From assembly GCF_022829465.1 (NCBI RefSeq), contig NZ_JAKSXZ010000110.1, positions 392,982 through 456,981 of the forward strand: a stretch of DNA of 64,000 nucleotides, written 5' to 3'. The position numbers and the translations under genes were made by a program. Below, in pieces: positions 1 to 10,539 of the stretch. Position 1 is the stretch's first letter. Every line of letters begins with the position of its first letter. This DNA is from Methylobacterium sp. J-067 (GTDB lineage Bacteria; Pseudomonadota; Alphaproteobacteria; Rhizobiales; Beijerinckiaceae). Under the pieces are notes generated by a model, which saw only the letters and a program-made list of their open reading frames with translations, ran no database searches and was not told the origin of the DNA.

Positions 1-18
1 CCAGGCCTGAGGCGCGCG

Positions 19-930
19 ATGGCGGCTCCCAAGCCCGATAGGATCGTCGCCCGCCTGCTGCGGCTTCCGCCGTTCCTGTGGCTCGGCGCGTTCTTTCTGC
101 TGCCGTTCCTCGTCACGCTGAAGATCAGCCTGTCCGAGCCGGCGACTGCCATCCCGCCCTACCTGCCGATCCTTGATTGGCAGGGCGGCCTCGACGGCTG
201 GTCGAGCTTCCTCGAAGCGCTGAATTTCACGAATTACCTGACGCTCGCCCGCGACGACCTCTATCAGGCGGCCGTCATCGGCTCGCTCTCCTATGCCGGG
301 ACGGCGACTTTGGTGCTTGCCCTCATCGGCACGCCTATCGCCTACGCCCTGGCCCGCGCCCCCGAACGCTGCCAACCCTTGCTCGTGGCGCTCGTGGTGG
401 TGCCGTTCTGGACGAGCTTCCTGATCCGCATCTACGCCTGGATCGCGATCCTGAAGCAGGAAGGCCTGCTGAACCTCGCGCTGCTCAAGCTCGGGGTGAT
501 CTCGCAGCCGCTGGAGATCCTGAACACCGACGCTGCGGTGATGATCGGCCTCGTCTACGCCTACCTGCCCTTCATGGTGCTGCCGCTCTACGCCGTGATG
601 AACCGCCTCGATCCGAGCCTGCGCGAGGCCGCCGCCGATCTCGGCGCGAGCCCGACGCGGGTGTTCTGGACCGTGACGCTGCCCCTCAGCCTGCCCGGCA
701 TCGCGGCCGGAGCCGGGCTGTGCTTCATCCCGATGGTCGGCGAGTTCGTGATCCCCGACCTCCTCGGCGGCTCCGAGACACTGATGCTCGGCCGGGTGCT
801 GTGGAGCGAGTTCTTCTCGAACCGCGACTGGCCGCTCGCGGCGGCGGTGGCGGTCGTGCTCCTCGTCATCGTCATCGGCCCGGTGATGCTGTTCCGCGAC
901 AGCCTGCGGGCGGGCGGGGAGGGCGCATGA
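19..930 (+). CDS. ABC transporter permease, PotH/PotB type (polyamine-like uptake)
   Basis: Inner-membrane permease of 303 residues, the usual length for a spermidine/putrescine-family permease. A hydrophobic N-terminal helix (about residues 20-37) is followed by several membrane segments. The cytoplasmic EAA loop that docks on the ATPase is visible around residues 203-228 (EAAADLGAS ... LPLSLPG). The gene overlaps the next permease by ATGA, so the two probably form a heterodimer. The ATPase and periplasmic binding protein would lie upstream, outside the window. The family is clear, but the substrate (polyamine, opine or another cation) cannot be read from the permease alone. Confidence 0.9.
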   Translation: MAAPKPDRIVARLLRLPPFLWLGAFFLLPFLVTLKISLSEPATAIPPYLPILDWQGGLDGWSSFLEALNFTNYLTLARDDLYQAAVIGSLSYAGTATLVLALIGTPIAYALARAPERCQPLLVALVVVPFWTSFLIRIYAWIAILKQEGLLNLALLKLGVISQPLEILNTDAAVMIGLVYAYLPFMVLPLYAVMNRLDPSLREAAADLGASPTRVFWTVTLPLSLPGIAAGAGLCFIPMVGEFVIPDLLGGSETLMLGRVLWSEFFSNRDWPLAAAVAVVLLVIVIGPVMLFRDSLRAGGEGA

Positions 931-1697
931 ACGGGGTGACGCGCACCGCCCTCTGGCTCGGGCTCGGCTTCCTCTACGCGCCGATCCTCGTGCTGGTCGC
1001 GTATTCCTTCAACGCCTCCGCGCTCGTCACGGTCTGGGGTGGGTTCTCCGCCCGCTGGTACACGGCCCTGTTCTCCGATGCGCCGCTGATCGCCGCCGCC
1101 TGGGTCTCCCTGCGCGTGGCCGTGCTCGCGAGCCTCATCGCGACGATCCTCGGGACGCTCGCCGCCCTCGCGATGGAGCGGCACGGACGCTTTCGCGGGC
1201 GCACGTTGTTCACGGGCCTCGTCTACGGGCCGATGGTGATGCCGGAGGTGATGATCGGCCTCTCTCTGCTCCTCACCTTCATCGGCATCGGGCTCGACCG
1301 GGGCGTCGCGACCATCGTCATCTCCCACGCCACCTTCTGCACGGGCTTCGTGGCGGTGGTGGTCTCGGCCCGGCTGCGGGGGCTCGACCGCTCGCTGGAG
1401 GAGGCGGCGGCCGATCTCGGCGCCGGGCCGCTGCGGGTGCTCGGCACCGTCACCTTGCCGCTCCTGGCGCCGGCCATCGTGGCGGGGGCGCTCCTCGCCT
1501 TCACCCTGTCGCTGGACGATCTCGTCATCGCGAGCTTCGTCTCCGGCCCCGGGGCGACCACCCTGCCGATGCGCCTCTACAGCCAGGTGCGGCTCGGGGT
1601 GAACCCCGAGATCAACGCGGCCTCGACGCTGCTCGTCGGCCTCGTCAGCGTCGCGGTCCTGGCCGCCTCGATCCTCACCGCGAAGCGAGGCGGCTGA
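927..1697 (+). CDS. ABC transporter permease, PotI/PotC type
   Basis: Second permease of the polyamine-like transporter, 256 residues. The ATG at 927 shares ATGA with the stop of the upstream permease. A longer reading frame extends upstream of it but only covers the first permease in another frame. The EAA loop is visible (EEAAADLGAGPLRVLGTVTLP), as is the SLDDLVIASFVSGPG stretch typical of PotI. The last 23 bases overlap the end of the symporter gene on the opposite strand, so the two operons converge with no terminator space between them. Confidence 0.9.
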   Translation: MNGVTRTALWLGLGFLYAPILVLVAYSFNASALVTVWGGFSARWYTALFSDAPLIAAAWVSLRVAVLASLIATILGTLAALAMERHGRFRGRTLFTGLVYGPMVMPEVMIGLSLLLTFIGIGLDRGVATIVISHATFCTGFVAVVVSARLRGLDRSLEEAAADLGAGPLRVLGTVTLPLLAPAIVAGALLAFTLSLDDLVIASFVSGPGATTLPMRLYSQVRLGVNPEINAASTLLVGLVSVAVLAASILTAKRGG

Positions 1698-3138
1698 TCC
1701 GCACGGAGGGCTGCACGAGCTTCGCGACCAGCGCCGTGATGACGAGGTTCAGCACCAGGGCCAGCACGCCGATATTTACGTCGCGCAGCGGCCCCAGCTG
1801 CGGGTAACGCGCGAGGCTAAACCCGCCGATGGTGGTGGCCGCGACCACCGCCACGCCCGCCACGATCCCCGCCGCCGCCGCGCGCTTGTCGAGGGGGTTG
1901 CGGCGCATGAGGCTCGCCAGGAAGCACGGGAAGAGCTGCGTGACGAAGTTGTAGCCCATCAGCAGCAACTGAACGATCGTATCGCCGCCCGACAGCGTGA
2001 AGCCGACGCAGACCAGCGCCATCACCGGCACGAAGGCCTTCGACAGGCTCGCCGTCGCCGCGTCGTCCATGCCGGGCCGCAGGGGCCGCACGATGTTGTT
2101 CGCGAGAAGCGTCGCCCCGGCGATCAGGATCATCGAACCGGGCACGAGGGCCGTCAGAACGCCCGTGGCGCCGATGATGCCGACGAACCACGGCGGGAAG
2201 CTCTGGAGCGACAGCTTGAACAGGGCGAGGTCGACATCAGGCCCCGTCAGCCCCGGCACCTGCAGCACGGCGGCGAAGCCGACCACGAACACGAACAGGT
2301 TGATGAGCTGGTAGAGCGGCAAGATCGCCGCGTTGCGCCGAAACGAGCGCGGCTCCTTCGCCGTGTAGAGCGAGCCGAACGTGTGCGGCCACATGAACGC
2401 GCCGAGCGCCGTCAGCAGGGTGGTCGAGGCGAACCATGTCGGGCTTTGCCCCAAAGCGGGCAGCGCCAGGAAGCCGGGCTTCTGCGCCTCGATCGCCTGG
2501 AACATCGCCTCGTAGCCGCCGTAGTAGTGCAGCGGGAGGTAGATGCCGAGGAACACCACCACGCAGAGGATGCTGATATCCTTGAGCACGGCGTTCCAGG
2601 CCGATCCGTGCACACCCGACACCACGACATAGGCCGTAATGGCGACGGCGCCGATCCAGACCGCCACGGTGGGCGAGATCGCCCCATAGGAGGCCGTTGA
2701 GACGATGATGCCGAGCCCCTTGAACTGCAGCACCATGTAGGGAACGAGCGCCACGAGCCCGACCAGGGCGACGAGCATCCCCAGGGCGGGGCTGTCGTAT
2801 TTCGCGGCGAAGAAATCGGGTTGGGTGAACAGCCTGCGCTCCTTGGCGAAGCGCCAGACCGGCGGCAGCAGCCAATACGAGGTCACGTAGCCGAGCGTGA
2901 TGTAGCAGAGGATGTAATAGGCGGGCGCACCCTTGCCGTAGGCGATGCCGGAGCCGCCGAGGAAGGTGAAGGTCGTGTAGATCTCGCCCGCCATCAGCAG
3001 GAAGACGAAGGCGGTGCCGAAACCCCGCCCGCCCACGGTCCATTGTTCGAGACCCATGTCCCGCCCGGCACGGGCGCGCAGACCGAGGCCCAGGGCGACC
3101 GCGAAGGCCGCCGCGACGATGAGGAGGGCGGCGCTCAA
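1675..3138 (-). CDS. sodium:solute symporter family protein (MctP-like)
   Basis: Secondary transporter of the SSS family, 487 residues, with about 13 hydrophobic segments from residue 1 onward. Motifs such as MAGEIYTTFTFLGGSG and the downstream GVHGSAWNAVLKD loop are as in monocarboxylate permeases of the rhizobial MctP type. The start is taken as TTG at 3138-3136, which overlaps the stop of the preceding DUF3311 gene (TTGA). A longer upstream extension is charged, has no membrane features and covers the DUF3311 gene. A DUF3311 gene followed by an SSS symporter is a recurrent pair, which supports a two-gene unit. The substrate, probably a small organic acid, is inferred. Confidence 0.85.
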   Translation of the reverse strand: MSAALLIVAAAFAVALGLGLRARAGRDMGLEQWTVGGRGFGTAFVFLLMAGEIYTTFTFLGGSGIAYGKGAPAYYILCYITLGYVTSYWLLPPVWRFAKERRLFTQPDFFAAKYDSPALGMLVALVGLVALVPYMVLQFKGLGIIVSTASYGAISPTVAVWIGAVAITAYVVVSGVHGSAWNAVLKDISILCVVVFLGIYLPLHYYGGYEAMFQAIEAQKPGFLALPALGQSPTWFASTTLLTALGAFMWPHTFGSLYTAKEPRSFRRNAAILPLYQLINLFVFVVGFAAVLQVPGLTGPDVDLALFKLSLQSFPPWFVGIIGATGVLTALVPGSMILIAGATLLANNIVRPLRPGMDDAATASLSKAFVPVMALVCVGFTLSGGDTIVQLLLMGYNFVTQLFPCFLASLMRRNPLDKRAAAAGIVAGVAVVAATTIGGFSLARYPQLGPLRDVNIGVLALVLNLVITALVAKLVQPSVRISRLASR

Positions 3139-3338
3139 CGGCCTTCCTCCGGCGTGCGGTTCTGCGGATCGGTGATGTAGATGAGCGCCATGATCGCGCT
3201 GGTGGCGAGCACGCAGAAGACCAGCCACGCCAGCAGGAACGGCAGGCCCAGGATGAAGGGCTCGACCCGGTTCAGGAAATACGGGCCGACCAGCATGCCG
3301 AGAAACGGCAGAACCGCCAGCCACCGGAGATGCCGCAT
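3135..3338 (-). CDS. DUF3311-type small membrane protein
   Basis: A 67-residue protein with two hydrophobic segments, about residues 5-20 and 28-50, ending in a short charged tail. The ATG at 3338 follows a strong GGAGGA ribosome site. It is translationally coupled to the symporter gene through a TTGA overlap. Small DUF3311 proteins are commonly encoded just before sodium:solute symporters and are thought to be accessory to them. The family call rests on size, topology and this context. Confidence 0.75.
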   Translation of the reverse strand: MRHLRWLAVLPFLGMLVGPYFLNRVEPFILGLPFLLAWLVFCVLATSAIMALIYITDPQNRTPEEGR

Positions 3339-3514
3339 GGACTGCCTCCTCCGCAGAAGCCGCCAGGGCGGCCGGGCGAGGGAGGAACGGTGCATGACGC
3401 CGGACGGTTCACCGTAGCCGACAAAACTGCCGCCGTTATGATCGTGCGGAAGCGCACCTTCGAATGGCCAAGCCGGGATTACGCTCGGGTCTTCTGACTT
3501 TCGAGACACGTCCC

Positions 3515-3732
3515 ATGACGAATCTCTTCCGCATACTCGCACTCGGCGTCGCGCTGTCGGTGACGACGCTAGCCGCGCAAGCCCGCCCGGTCCACCACGG
3601 CAAGGTCGCAGCGGCGGCTCCGGCGAAGGCTCGGCAGGCCGCGATGGACGGTTTCTCCGCGCGGATGAACCGCCTCGACGCCCTGATGGGAACGGCGCCC
3701 GTTGCGCGCACCCGATCGGCCTCCGCCGAGCG

Positions 3733-3736
<4 letters not shown>
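3515..3736 (+). CDS. small secreted hypothetical protein
   Basis: A 73-residue product starting [18 protein letters not shown]. It has a classical Sec signal peptide with likely cleavage after the AQA near residue 22. The short mature part is basic and Ala-rich. An in-frame ATG exists at 3464, but the signal peptide argues for 3515. The stop codon interlocks with that of ureG on the other strand: both TAGs share the palindrome CTAG at 3733-3736. I recognise no family; it may be a lineage-specific periplasmic protein. Confidence 0.5.
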
Positions 3737-4353
<617 letters not shown>

Positions 4354-4363
4354 CGCTGAAGCC

Positions 4364-5050
4364 TCATGATCGGAAGATGCGGGAATACTGTGTCTCATGC
4401 CGGAACGAGCCAAGGTCGAGCCGCAGGCAGGAGGAGCCGATTGCGTCCAATCTTGCGCCCTCGGCGGCTTGCGCCAGCGAGACCAGACGGGCGGAGAGGG
4501 CGGCCACCACGCGCGTGCCCGCTGCCTGCCCCACGGGCGCCGAGCGAAGGGCGGCCGAGACGAGGTTTTGCACGAAGGCGACGGCGTAGGTGCCGAGAAC
4601 GGGCGACAGCCTCATGCCATGCGCGCCGGAAGCCGCGCCGACCGCCACCGGATAGGCCACCGCCCCCGCCAGGGCAGCCGCCATGTCCATGAGGGCCGGA
4701 CAGGGCCATGCACCGAGCGTCGCGTCGAGGAAGCTGCGGCCTTGCTGGCTGGTCTCCAAGTGCAACTCTCGCGAGGGGGCGAGGGCCAAAGCCAGATCGT
4801 TGACGGCGGCGAGGTCGTCCGTCCGCCCCGCCAGGGCGGCGGCGTGGGCATGACGCACGAGGATCAAATCGTTGCGGAGCGACCCGCGCTCGCAGACATC
4901 GCCGAGCCACGCGGTGAGACTGTCCTCGCCGGTGACGTCGCCGGCCTCCACCGCTGCTTCGAGCCCATGAGAATAGGCGTAGGCCCCCACCGGATAGCCG
5001 GGGGAGAGCCACGCGAATAGCCGAAGCGCCTCGGCGGCGTCCTCAGCCAT
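4364..5050 (-). CDS. ureF: urease accessory protein UreF
   Basis: UreF is the adaptor that joins UreD and UreG and gates nickel delivery to the urease active site. The protein has 228 residues and an all-helical pattern. The family signature [20 protein letters not shown] lies near residues 13-32, and [17 protein letters not shown] Gly/Ala helices lie in the middle. The start overlaps the end of ureE by 8 bases, indicating coupled translation. Its usual partner ureD is not in this operon. Confidence 0.95.
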   Translation of the reverse strand: MAEDAAEALRLFAWLSPGYPVGAYAYSHGLEAAVEAGDVTGEDSLTAWLGDVCERGSLRNDLILVRHAHAAALAGRTDDLAAVNDLALALAPSRELHLETSQQGRSFLDATLGAWPCPALMDMAAALAGAVAYPVAVGAASGAHGMRLSPVLGTYAVAFVQNLVSAALRSAPVGQAAGTRVVAALSARLVSLAQAAEGARLDAIGSSCLRLDLGSFRHETQYSRIFRS

Positions 5051-5501
5051 GAGAATGCGAATGGCCGTGGCCGGAATAGGCGCCGCCCTCGGGGCGGAAC
5101 GGGCGCTCCACCTCCTGGGCCGTGCCGCCGAGGCCTTGAACCATCTCCGCGAGCACGTGATCGTAGGCGATCCAGACCGCCTCCGGCCCGATCTCGGCCG
5201 GGATGTGACGGTTGCCGATGTGCCAGATCAGCCGCCGCAGGGCGTGCTCGCTCGGCGCACGGATTTCGAGAAGGCGTTCCGGCGCTGCCTCGACCTCCAC
5301 GAGCCGCCCGTTCTCGAGAACAAGGGCATCGCCGTCATCGAGCACCGTCGCGTCGGCCAGATCGAGCAGGAAACGCGTGCCGCCGACACCCCGCATGGCG
5401 GTGCGGCGGCGGTGGCGCTCGCCATGGTCCAGCACGACGCGGTCGACGATCTCGCCGCCCGTGAGGGTGGCGGCGCGGAGGAAGCGTGTGGCGCGGATCA
5501 A
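5043..5501 (-). CDS. ureE: urease nickel chaperone UreE
   Basis: Nickel metallochaperone of 152 residues. An N-terminal peptide-binding domain is followed by a metal-binding domain containing [11 protein letters not shown] and AYDHVLAEM, where the conserved metal-site histidine sits. It ends in a short His-rich tail, GHGHSHSHG, typical of nickel-buffering UreE variants. The ATG overlaps the stop of ureC by four bases and the stop overlaps ureF, so ureC-ureE-ureF form a continuous coupled block. Confidence 0.96.
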   Translation of the reverse strand: MIRATRFLRAATLTGGEIVDRVVLDHGERHRRRTAMRGVGGTRFLLDLADATVLDDGDALVLENGRLVEVEAAPERLLEIRAPSEHALRRLIWHIGNRHIPAEIGPEAVWIAYDHVLAEMVQGLGGTAQEVERPFRPEGGAYSGHGHSHSHG

Positions 5502-7225
5502 AAGAGGAAGTACCGTTGGGCCATCGGCAGGATCTCGGCGGGTTCGCAGACCAGCAACTCGCCATCGGCGCGGACGTCGTAGATCTCGGGATCGACCTCG
5601 ATGACCGGAGTCGCATCATTGAGGATCATGCTCTTCTTGGAGATGCCGCCGCGCACGTTCTCGACCGCCACCATCTGCTTCTGCACGCCGAGCTTCTCCC
5701 GCAGGCCATCCTCCAGGGCCGCCTTCGAGACGAAGGTGAGGGCGGTGGAATAGGGCGCGCGGCCGTAGGCGCCGAACATCGGCCGGTAATGGACCGGCTG
5801 CGGCGTCGGGATCGAAGCGTTCGGGTCTCCCATCGGCGCGGCAGCAATGGTGCCGCCCTTCAGCACCAGATCGGGCTTCACGCCGAAGAAAGCCGGCGTC
5901 CATAGGACGAGATCGGCGAGCTTGCCGGGCTCCACCGAGCCGATATGCCGGGACACGCCATGGGCGATGGCTGGGTTGATCGTGTACTTCGCCACGTAGC
6001 GCCGGGCGCGCAGGTTGTCCGTGTCGGAAGAATCCCCCGGCAGGGCGCCGCGCTGGCGCTTCATCTTGTCGGCCGTCTGCCACGTGCGGATGATGACCTC
6101 GCCGACCCGGCCCATGGCCTGCGAATCCGACGACATCATCGAGAGCGCGCCGATGTCGTGCAGGATGTCCTCGGCGGCGATGGTCTCCTTGCGGATCCGG
6201 CTCTCGGCGAAGGCCAGATCCTCGGGGATCGACGGGTCGAGGTGGTGGCACACCATCAGCATGTCGAGATGCTCGTCGATGGTGTTGCGGGTAAAGGGCC
6301 GCGTCGGGTTCGTGGACGAGGGCAGGACGTTCGGCAGCCCCGCCACCTTGATGATATCTGGCGCGTGGCCGCCACCCGCGCCCTCGGTGTGGAAGGCGTG
6401 GATCGTCCGGCCCCTGAAGGCGGCGATCGTATCCTCCACGAAGCCCGATTCGTTCAGCGTGTCGGTATGAATCATCACCTGCACGTCGTGTTCGTCGGCG
6501 ACGCTCAGGCAGGTGTCGATGGCGGCGGGGGTGGTGCCCCAATCCTCGTGCAGCTTCAGCGCGCAGGCGCCGCCGCGCACCATCTCGATCAGGCTCTCCG
6601 GCCGGGAGGCGTTGCCCTTGCCGGCGAAGGCGAGGTTCATCGGGAAGGCGTCCGCCGCCTCGATCATCCGCGCGATGTGCCAGGGGCCGGGGGTGCAGGT
6701 GGTGGCGAAGGTGCCGTGAGCCGGCCCCGTTCCGCCGCCGAGCATCGTGGTGACGCCAGAGCACAGGGCCTCCTCGATCTGCTGCGGACAGATGAAGTGG
6801 ATGTGGCTGTCGAAACCGCCGGCCGTGAGGATCTTGCCCTCGCCCGCGATCACCTCCGTGCCCGGCCCAACGACGATGTCGACGCCCGGCTGCACGTCCG
6901 GGTTGCCGGCCTTGCCGAGCTTGAAGATCCGGCCGCGCACGATCCCGACATCGCACTTCACGATGCCCCAATGGTCCAACACCACGGCATTGGTGATGAC
7001 GGTATCGACCGCACCCGCCGCATTCGGCGCCTGCGATTGGCCCATGCCGTCGCGGATTACCTTGCCGCCGCCGAACTTCACTTCCTCCCCGTAGGTGGTG
7101 AAGTCGCGCTCCACCGTAATTTCGAGGGAGGTGTCGGCCAGACGGATCCTGTCGCCGGTCGTCGGCCCGAACATGTCGGCATAGGCCGCGCGCGGCAGGC
7201 TCGCGGGCTTCGGGGTGTTGCTCAC
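5498..7225 (-). CDS. ureC: urease subunit alpha
   Basis: Catalytic subunit of urease (urea to ammonia and carbamate), 575 residues. Active-site elements are all present: nickel ligands H141 and H143 (DSHIHF), carbamylated lysine K224 ([10 protein letters not shown]), H253, H279 ([12 protein letters not shown]), the flap/catalytic MVCHHLD around residue 327, and D367 (SSDSQAMG). The protein therefore looks fully active. It lies 31 bases downstream of the fused ureAB gene and overlaps ureE by ATGA. Confidence 0.98.
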   Translation of the reverse strand: MSNTPKPASLPRAAYADMFGPTTGDRIRLADTSLEITVERDFTTYGEEVKFGGGKVIRDGMGQSQAPNAAGAVDTVITNAVVLDHWGIVKCDVGIVRGRIFKLGKAGNPDVQPGVDIVVGPGTEVIAGEGKILTAGGFDSHIHFICPQQIEEALCSGVTTMLGGGTGPAHGTFATTCTPGPWHIARMIEAADAFPMNLAFAGKGNASRPESLIEMVRGGACALKLHEDWGTTPAAIDTCLSVADEHDVQVMIHTDTLNESGFVEDTIAAFRGRTIHAFHTEGAGGGHAPDIIKVAGLPNVLPSSTNPTRPFTRNTIDEHLDMLMVCHHLDPSIPEDLAFAESRIRKETIAAEDILHDIGALSMMSSDSQAMGRVGEVIIRTWQTADKMKRQRGALPGDSSDTDNLRARRYVAKYTINPAIAHGVSRHIGSVEPGKLADLVLWTPAFFGVKPDLVLKGGTIAAAPMGDPNASIPTPQPVHYRPMFGAYGRAPYSTALTFVSKAALEDGLREKLGVQKQMVAVENVRGGISKKSMILNDATPVIEVDPEIYDVRADGELLVCEPAEILPMAQRYFLF

Positions 7226-7256
7226 GGCGTCGGCCTCCGTAGTGCGCCCGCACCCA

Positions 7257-7877
7257 TCACAGCTTGCCCATCACGTCGCCGCGGAACCCGTGGACGATGC
7301 GGTCGCCCGACAGCGGCACCAGCGCCACCTGCCGGGTCGAGCCCGGCTCGAACCGCACCGCCGTGCCCGGCGCGATGTCGAGGCGCTTGCCCCGCGACGC
7401 CGGCCGGTCGAACACGAGGCCGGGATTGGCCTCGAAGAAATGATAGTGCGAGCCGACCTGGATCGGCCGGTCGCCCACATTGGCGACCTCGATCACCGTA
7501 CGCTCGGCGTCGGCGTTGAAGACGATCTCGCCGGGCAAGGTCGTCACCGTGCCGGGCACAACGTCCGAGGGGGCGCCGCGGATCGGGTGATGCACGGTCA
7601 CGAGCTTGGTGCCGTCCGGGAAGGTCGCCTCAACCTGGATGTCGTGGATCATCTCCGGCACGCCCTGCATGACCTGATCGGCCGTCAGCACGGTGCCGCC
7701 CGCCGCCATCAGTTCCGCCACGGTGCGCCCGTCGCGGGCGCCCTCGACCACGAAATCCGTGATGAGCGCCACCGCCTCGGGATGGTTGAGCTTCACGCCC
7801 CGGGCGAGGCGGTTGCGCGCCACCTGCGCCGCCATCGCGATCAGCAACTTGTCCTTCTCGCGGGGGGTGAGCAGCAC
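7257..7877 (-). CDS. ureAB: urease subunits gamma and beta, fused
   Basis: One 206-residue reading frame contains the whole gamma subunit (about residues 1-100, [12 protein letters not shown] to [16 protein letters not shown]) and then the beta subunit (from about 105, containing [19 protein letters not shown] and the terminal [11 protein letters not shown]). In most bacteria these are two genes; fusions are known in several lineages, including Helicobacter UreA. The start is GTG at 7877, preceded by GAGG at a good distance; no ATG fits. It is the first gene of the urease operon. The 225 bases upstream should hold the promoter, but I could not identify its elements. Confidence 0.96.
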   Translation of the reverse strand: MLLTPREKDKLLIAMAAQVARNRLARGVKLNHPEAVALITDFVVEGARDGRTVAELMAAGGTVLTADQVMQGVPEMIHDIQVEATFPDGTKLVTVHHPIRGAPSDVVPGTVTTLPGEIVFNADAERTVIEVANVGDRPIQVGSHYHFFEANPGLVFDRPASRGKRLDIAPGTAVRFEPGSTRQVALVPLSGDRIVHGFRGDVMGKL

Positions 7878-8102
7878 GATGGCCTCGTCTTGTCCTCGGT
7901 CAAAGCCGGCGGAGCAAGGATCATGCTCGACGGTGCGTCAAGACCGACGCGGCGCGATCCCCGCAGGATTGCACGTCGCGAATGCAACCTCATGGAAATG
8001 CGACGGGCTGTTTCGCAGTGCCGCAGCGGGTGGAACGGGACCACGCATCCCTCGTTCAGCGAAGGGCCTGACGTTCAACGCCGTGCCGATGATCGACCCG
8101 AT

Positions 8103-8294
8103 ATGACGAGCCAGAAGGGGCAGGATGAGAGGTCCGACGAGCCTCCCGACATTGCCGCAGCGCGGCTGGCGCTCGCGATGCTCGACGCCGCGCGGAAAGA
8201 GGGCGATCCGGCGATGATCGCCTGGGCGGAACTCCTGGCCTATGCCGCCGCCCGCGCACTGGCGGCCCATCTCGATGAGCCGTCCGAGACCTGA
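8103..8294 (+). CDS. small hypothetical protein
   Basis: A 63-residue protein with a charged N-terminus (MTSQKGQDERSDEPP) followed by two amphipathic Ala/Leu-rich helices. There is no signal peptide or membrane segment. The helix-rich composition and in-frame codon bias look coding, but the ribosome site before the ATG is weak. No family is recognised. It converges with the short minus-strand gene ending at 8314. Confidence 0.4.
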   Translation: MTSQKGQDERSDEPPDIAAARLALAMLDAARKEGDPAMIAWAELLAYAAARALAAHLDEPSET

Positions 8295-8313
8295 CGGATA
8301 CTGTGTTGACGGA

Positions 8314-8496
8314 TTAGGAGCGGGCTTCATCCCCGACGGCCAGCAGCATGGCGCGCAACCGCGCGGTGCGCTCGTCGCAGGCCCGGAGGTTGGCGCGGAG
8401 CGCCGAGTGAAGTGCGTCCGCGTCAGCCTTCTTCTGCCGAAGATCCACGTCGTTCGAAGCCGACGCGCGCGTCATCGCAAAGACGACAGCGTCCAT
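8314..8496 (-). CDS. small hypothetical protein, helical
   Basis: A 60-residue product that starts at an ATG preceded by a near-ideal GGGAGG site, six bases upstream. This start codon decides the frame. The sequence is charged and helical (DVDLRQKKADADALHSALR) with one cysteine. It has no membrane segment or signal. The strong ribosome site makes translation likely; the function is unknown. Confidence 0.55.
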   Translation of the reverse strand: MDAVVFAMTRASASNDVDLRQKKADADALHSALRANLRACDERTARLRAMLLAVGDEARS

Positions 8497-8625
8497 GTCG
8501 TACCTCCCTGGTGAGTTTGGGCCATTCGGTACTGTTCCACGCCAGCGTGGTCCAGCCCGAATATGAGGCATTGCCCAGCCGAGAGGGACGAAAGCCGGCC
8601 GTTGTTGCGCGACGACCGGATTTCG

Positions 8626-9102
8626 TTAGGCGGCGTCGCGATTCGCCTGCCGCGCGGCCAGCGCGCCGGGACGACCGAGGCCGATCTCCTTCGCGAGGGC
8701 GGAACGGCGGGCCGCGTAGCTCGGCGCCACCATCGGATAATCGGACGGCAGGCCGAAGCGCTCCCGATAGGTCTCCGGGTCCAGCCCGTGGCTCGACAGG
8801 TGCCGCTTCAGGGTCTTGTAGACCTTGCCGTCGATGAAGCTCACCAGACCGTCGCGGCCGATGGACTTGCGGATCTCCGCGTTGGACGGACGATGGGCCT
8901 TGTCCGCCTCCTTCGCGCCGCTCTCCGCCATGTCGGTCTCGGCCAGACGCTTGAGGGCCGCGTGCACGCTGCTGATGAGCGCCGGAAGCTCGGCGGCCGG
9001 GAGCGGGTTGTTCGCCACGTACGCGGAGATGACATCGCTCGCGTACAGCGCGAGCTGATGCATTACATCACCGCCTGCGGGTTGCGTGGCGTCATCGGAC
9101 AT
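8626..9102 (-). CDS. MucR/Ros-family transcriptional regulator lacking zinc cysteines
   Basis: A 158-residue protein with the MucR N-terminal helical region (ALYASDVISAYVANNPLP, residues 18-35) and the C-terminal DNA-binding domain (residues 78-140). The latter includes LKRHLSSHGLDPETYRERFG and DYPMVAPSYAARRS. In classical Ros/MucR two cysteines precede the LKRHL helix; here that segment reads LVSFIDGK, with no cysteine, while H101 and H105 remain. Zinc-free Ros homologues are known in rhizobia, so it can still bind DNA. MucR proteins regulate surface polysaccharide, motility and cell-cycle genes. A 258-base gap upstream is shared with the divergent CoA-transferase gene. Confidence 0.9.
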   Translation of the reverse strand: MSDDATQPAGGDVMHQLALYASDVISAYVANNPLPAAELPALISSVHAALKRLAETDMAESGAKEADKAHRPSNAEIRKSIGRDGLVSFIDGKVYKTLKRHLSSHGLDPETYRERFGLPSDYPMVAPSYAARRSALAKEIGLGRPGALAARQANRDAA

Positions 9103-9360
9103 GTTGTCGATCCCCGTTATCTTGATTCGTTCGTCAGCAATGTCATCACAGACAGGGTCGTTTCAAGATCCCAATGTTACTTTTGCTGCGGATCACCATA
9201 ATGTGGGCGCATAAACTAAACCCGAGGTTTTGGGCAATCTAGTGGCCGCACTTTGTAGGTGATTCCGTTCCCCTCTCGACGATTGGACCTGCCGCTCTGG
9301 GTGGGTTGGACAGGCCGGCGATCCCGCGCCATGTGAGGGGCGGATCGGGGGAGGGGTGCG

Positions 9361-10515
9361 ATGCCGCCTGAGAGGCAGGGCCGAGGGACTTCACTGCCAT
9401 TGACGGGGCTGACCGTGCTCGCCCTGGAGCAGGCGGTGGCCGCGCCCTACTGCACCTCGCGGCTGGCGGATGCCGGCGCCCGCGTCATCAAGATCGAGAG
9501 GCCGGAGGGTGATTTCGCCCGGGGCTACGATGCGGCGGTGAACGGGCTGGCGAGCTATTTCGTGTGGCTCAACCGGGGCAAGGAAAGCCTCGTGGCCGAT
9601 ATCAAGGACCCGGACGACGCGGCGCTGCTGCACCGGATCCTCGCGGAGTCGGACGTCTTCGTGCAGAACCTCGCGCCCGGCGCCGCCGCCAGGGCCGGCT
9701 TCGGCTCCGCGGAATTGCGCCGCCGCCATCCGCGCCTCATCACCGTGGACATCACCGGCTACGGCACCGGCCATTCCTATTCGGACATGAAGGCCTACGA
9801 CCTGCTGGTGCAGGCCGAGAGCGGGCTTGCCGGGATCACCGGGCATCCCGCCGGGTCGGGGCGGGTCGGCGTCTCGGTCTGCGATGTCGCCTGCGGGATG
9901 GACGCCCATGCCGCCGTGCTCGAAGCCCTGATCGCCAGGGGCATCACGGGGGAGGGCGCCGCCCTGGAGGTCAGCCTGTTCAGCGGCGCGGCGGATTGGA
10001 TGAACGTTCCGCTCCTGTATTTCGAAGGCACCGGGCACACGCCGCAACGGCTCGGCCTCGCCCACCCTTCGATCAGTCCCTACGGTGCCTTCGCCACCGC
10101 CGACGACAGCCTCGTGCTGATCTCCATCCAGAACGAGCGGGAATGGGCCGCCTTTTGCGCGGGCGTTCTCGAACAGCCCTCGCTCGCCCGCGCTGAGGGG
10201 TTCGATTCGAACAACGCCCGCGTCGCCAACCGCGAGGCCGTCGATGGGCTGATCAGGCAGGTGATCGGGAAACTCACCCGAGACGCCGCCGCCGCGCGGC
10301 TGAAGGCTTCGGGCACCGCCTATGGCTTCGTGAACACCCTGGCCGACCTCGCCACCCATCCGGCTTTGATCCGCGCCGAGGTCGAGACACCGGCCGGGAC
10401 TGCGCGGATCGTGGCGCCGCCGGTCCTGATTGACGGCGAAGTCCGCCCCCTCGGCCCCGTGCCGGCCATCGGCGAGCACAGCACCCGGATCCGCGAGGAG
10501 TTCCGGGCCGACTGA
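9361..10515 (+). CDS. CaiB/BaiF-type (family III) CoA-transferase
   Basis: A 384-residue class III CoA-transferase, which moves CoA between carboxylic acids through an aspartyl thioester. The N-terminus LTVLALEQAVAAPYCTSRLAD and RVIKIERPEGD (residues 42-51) is the family hallmark. The catalytic Asp is probably D175 in VSVCDVACGMDAH. A GGGGAGGGG site precedes the ATG. It is the first gene of a three-gene set with an SDR and a hotdog hydratase, which resembles the Mct/Meh pairing of mesaconyl-CoA metabolism. The substrate cannot be assigned from sequence. Confidence 0.88.
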   Translation: MPPERQGRGTSLPLTGLTVLALEQAVAAPYCTSRLADAGARVIKIERPEGDFARGYDAAVNGLASYFVWLNRGKESLVADIKDPDDAALLHRILAESDVFVQNLAPGAAARAGFGSAELRRRHPRLITVDITGYGTGHSYSDMKAYDLLVQAESGLAGITGHPAGSGRVGVSVCDVACGMDAHAAVLEALIARGITGEGAALEVSLFSGAADWMNVPLLYFEGTGHTPQRLGLAHPSISPYGAFATADDSLVLISIQNEREWAAFCAGVLEQPSLARAEGFDSNNARVANREAVDGLIRQVIGKLTRDAAAARLKASGTAYGFVNTLADLATHPALIRAEVETPAGTARIVAPPVLIDGEVRPLGPVPAIGEHSTRIREEFRAD

Positions 10516-10539
10516 CACCAACGACAACGGGAGGACGAC

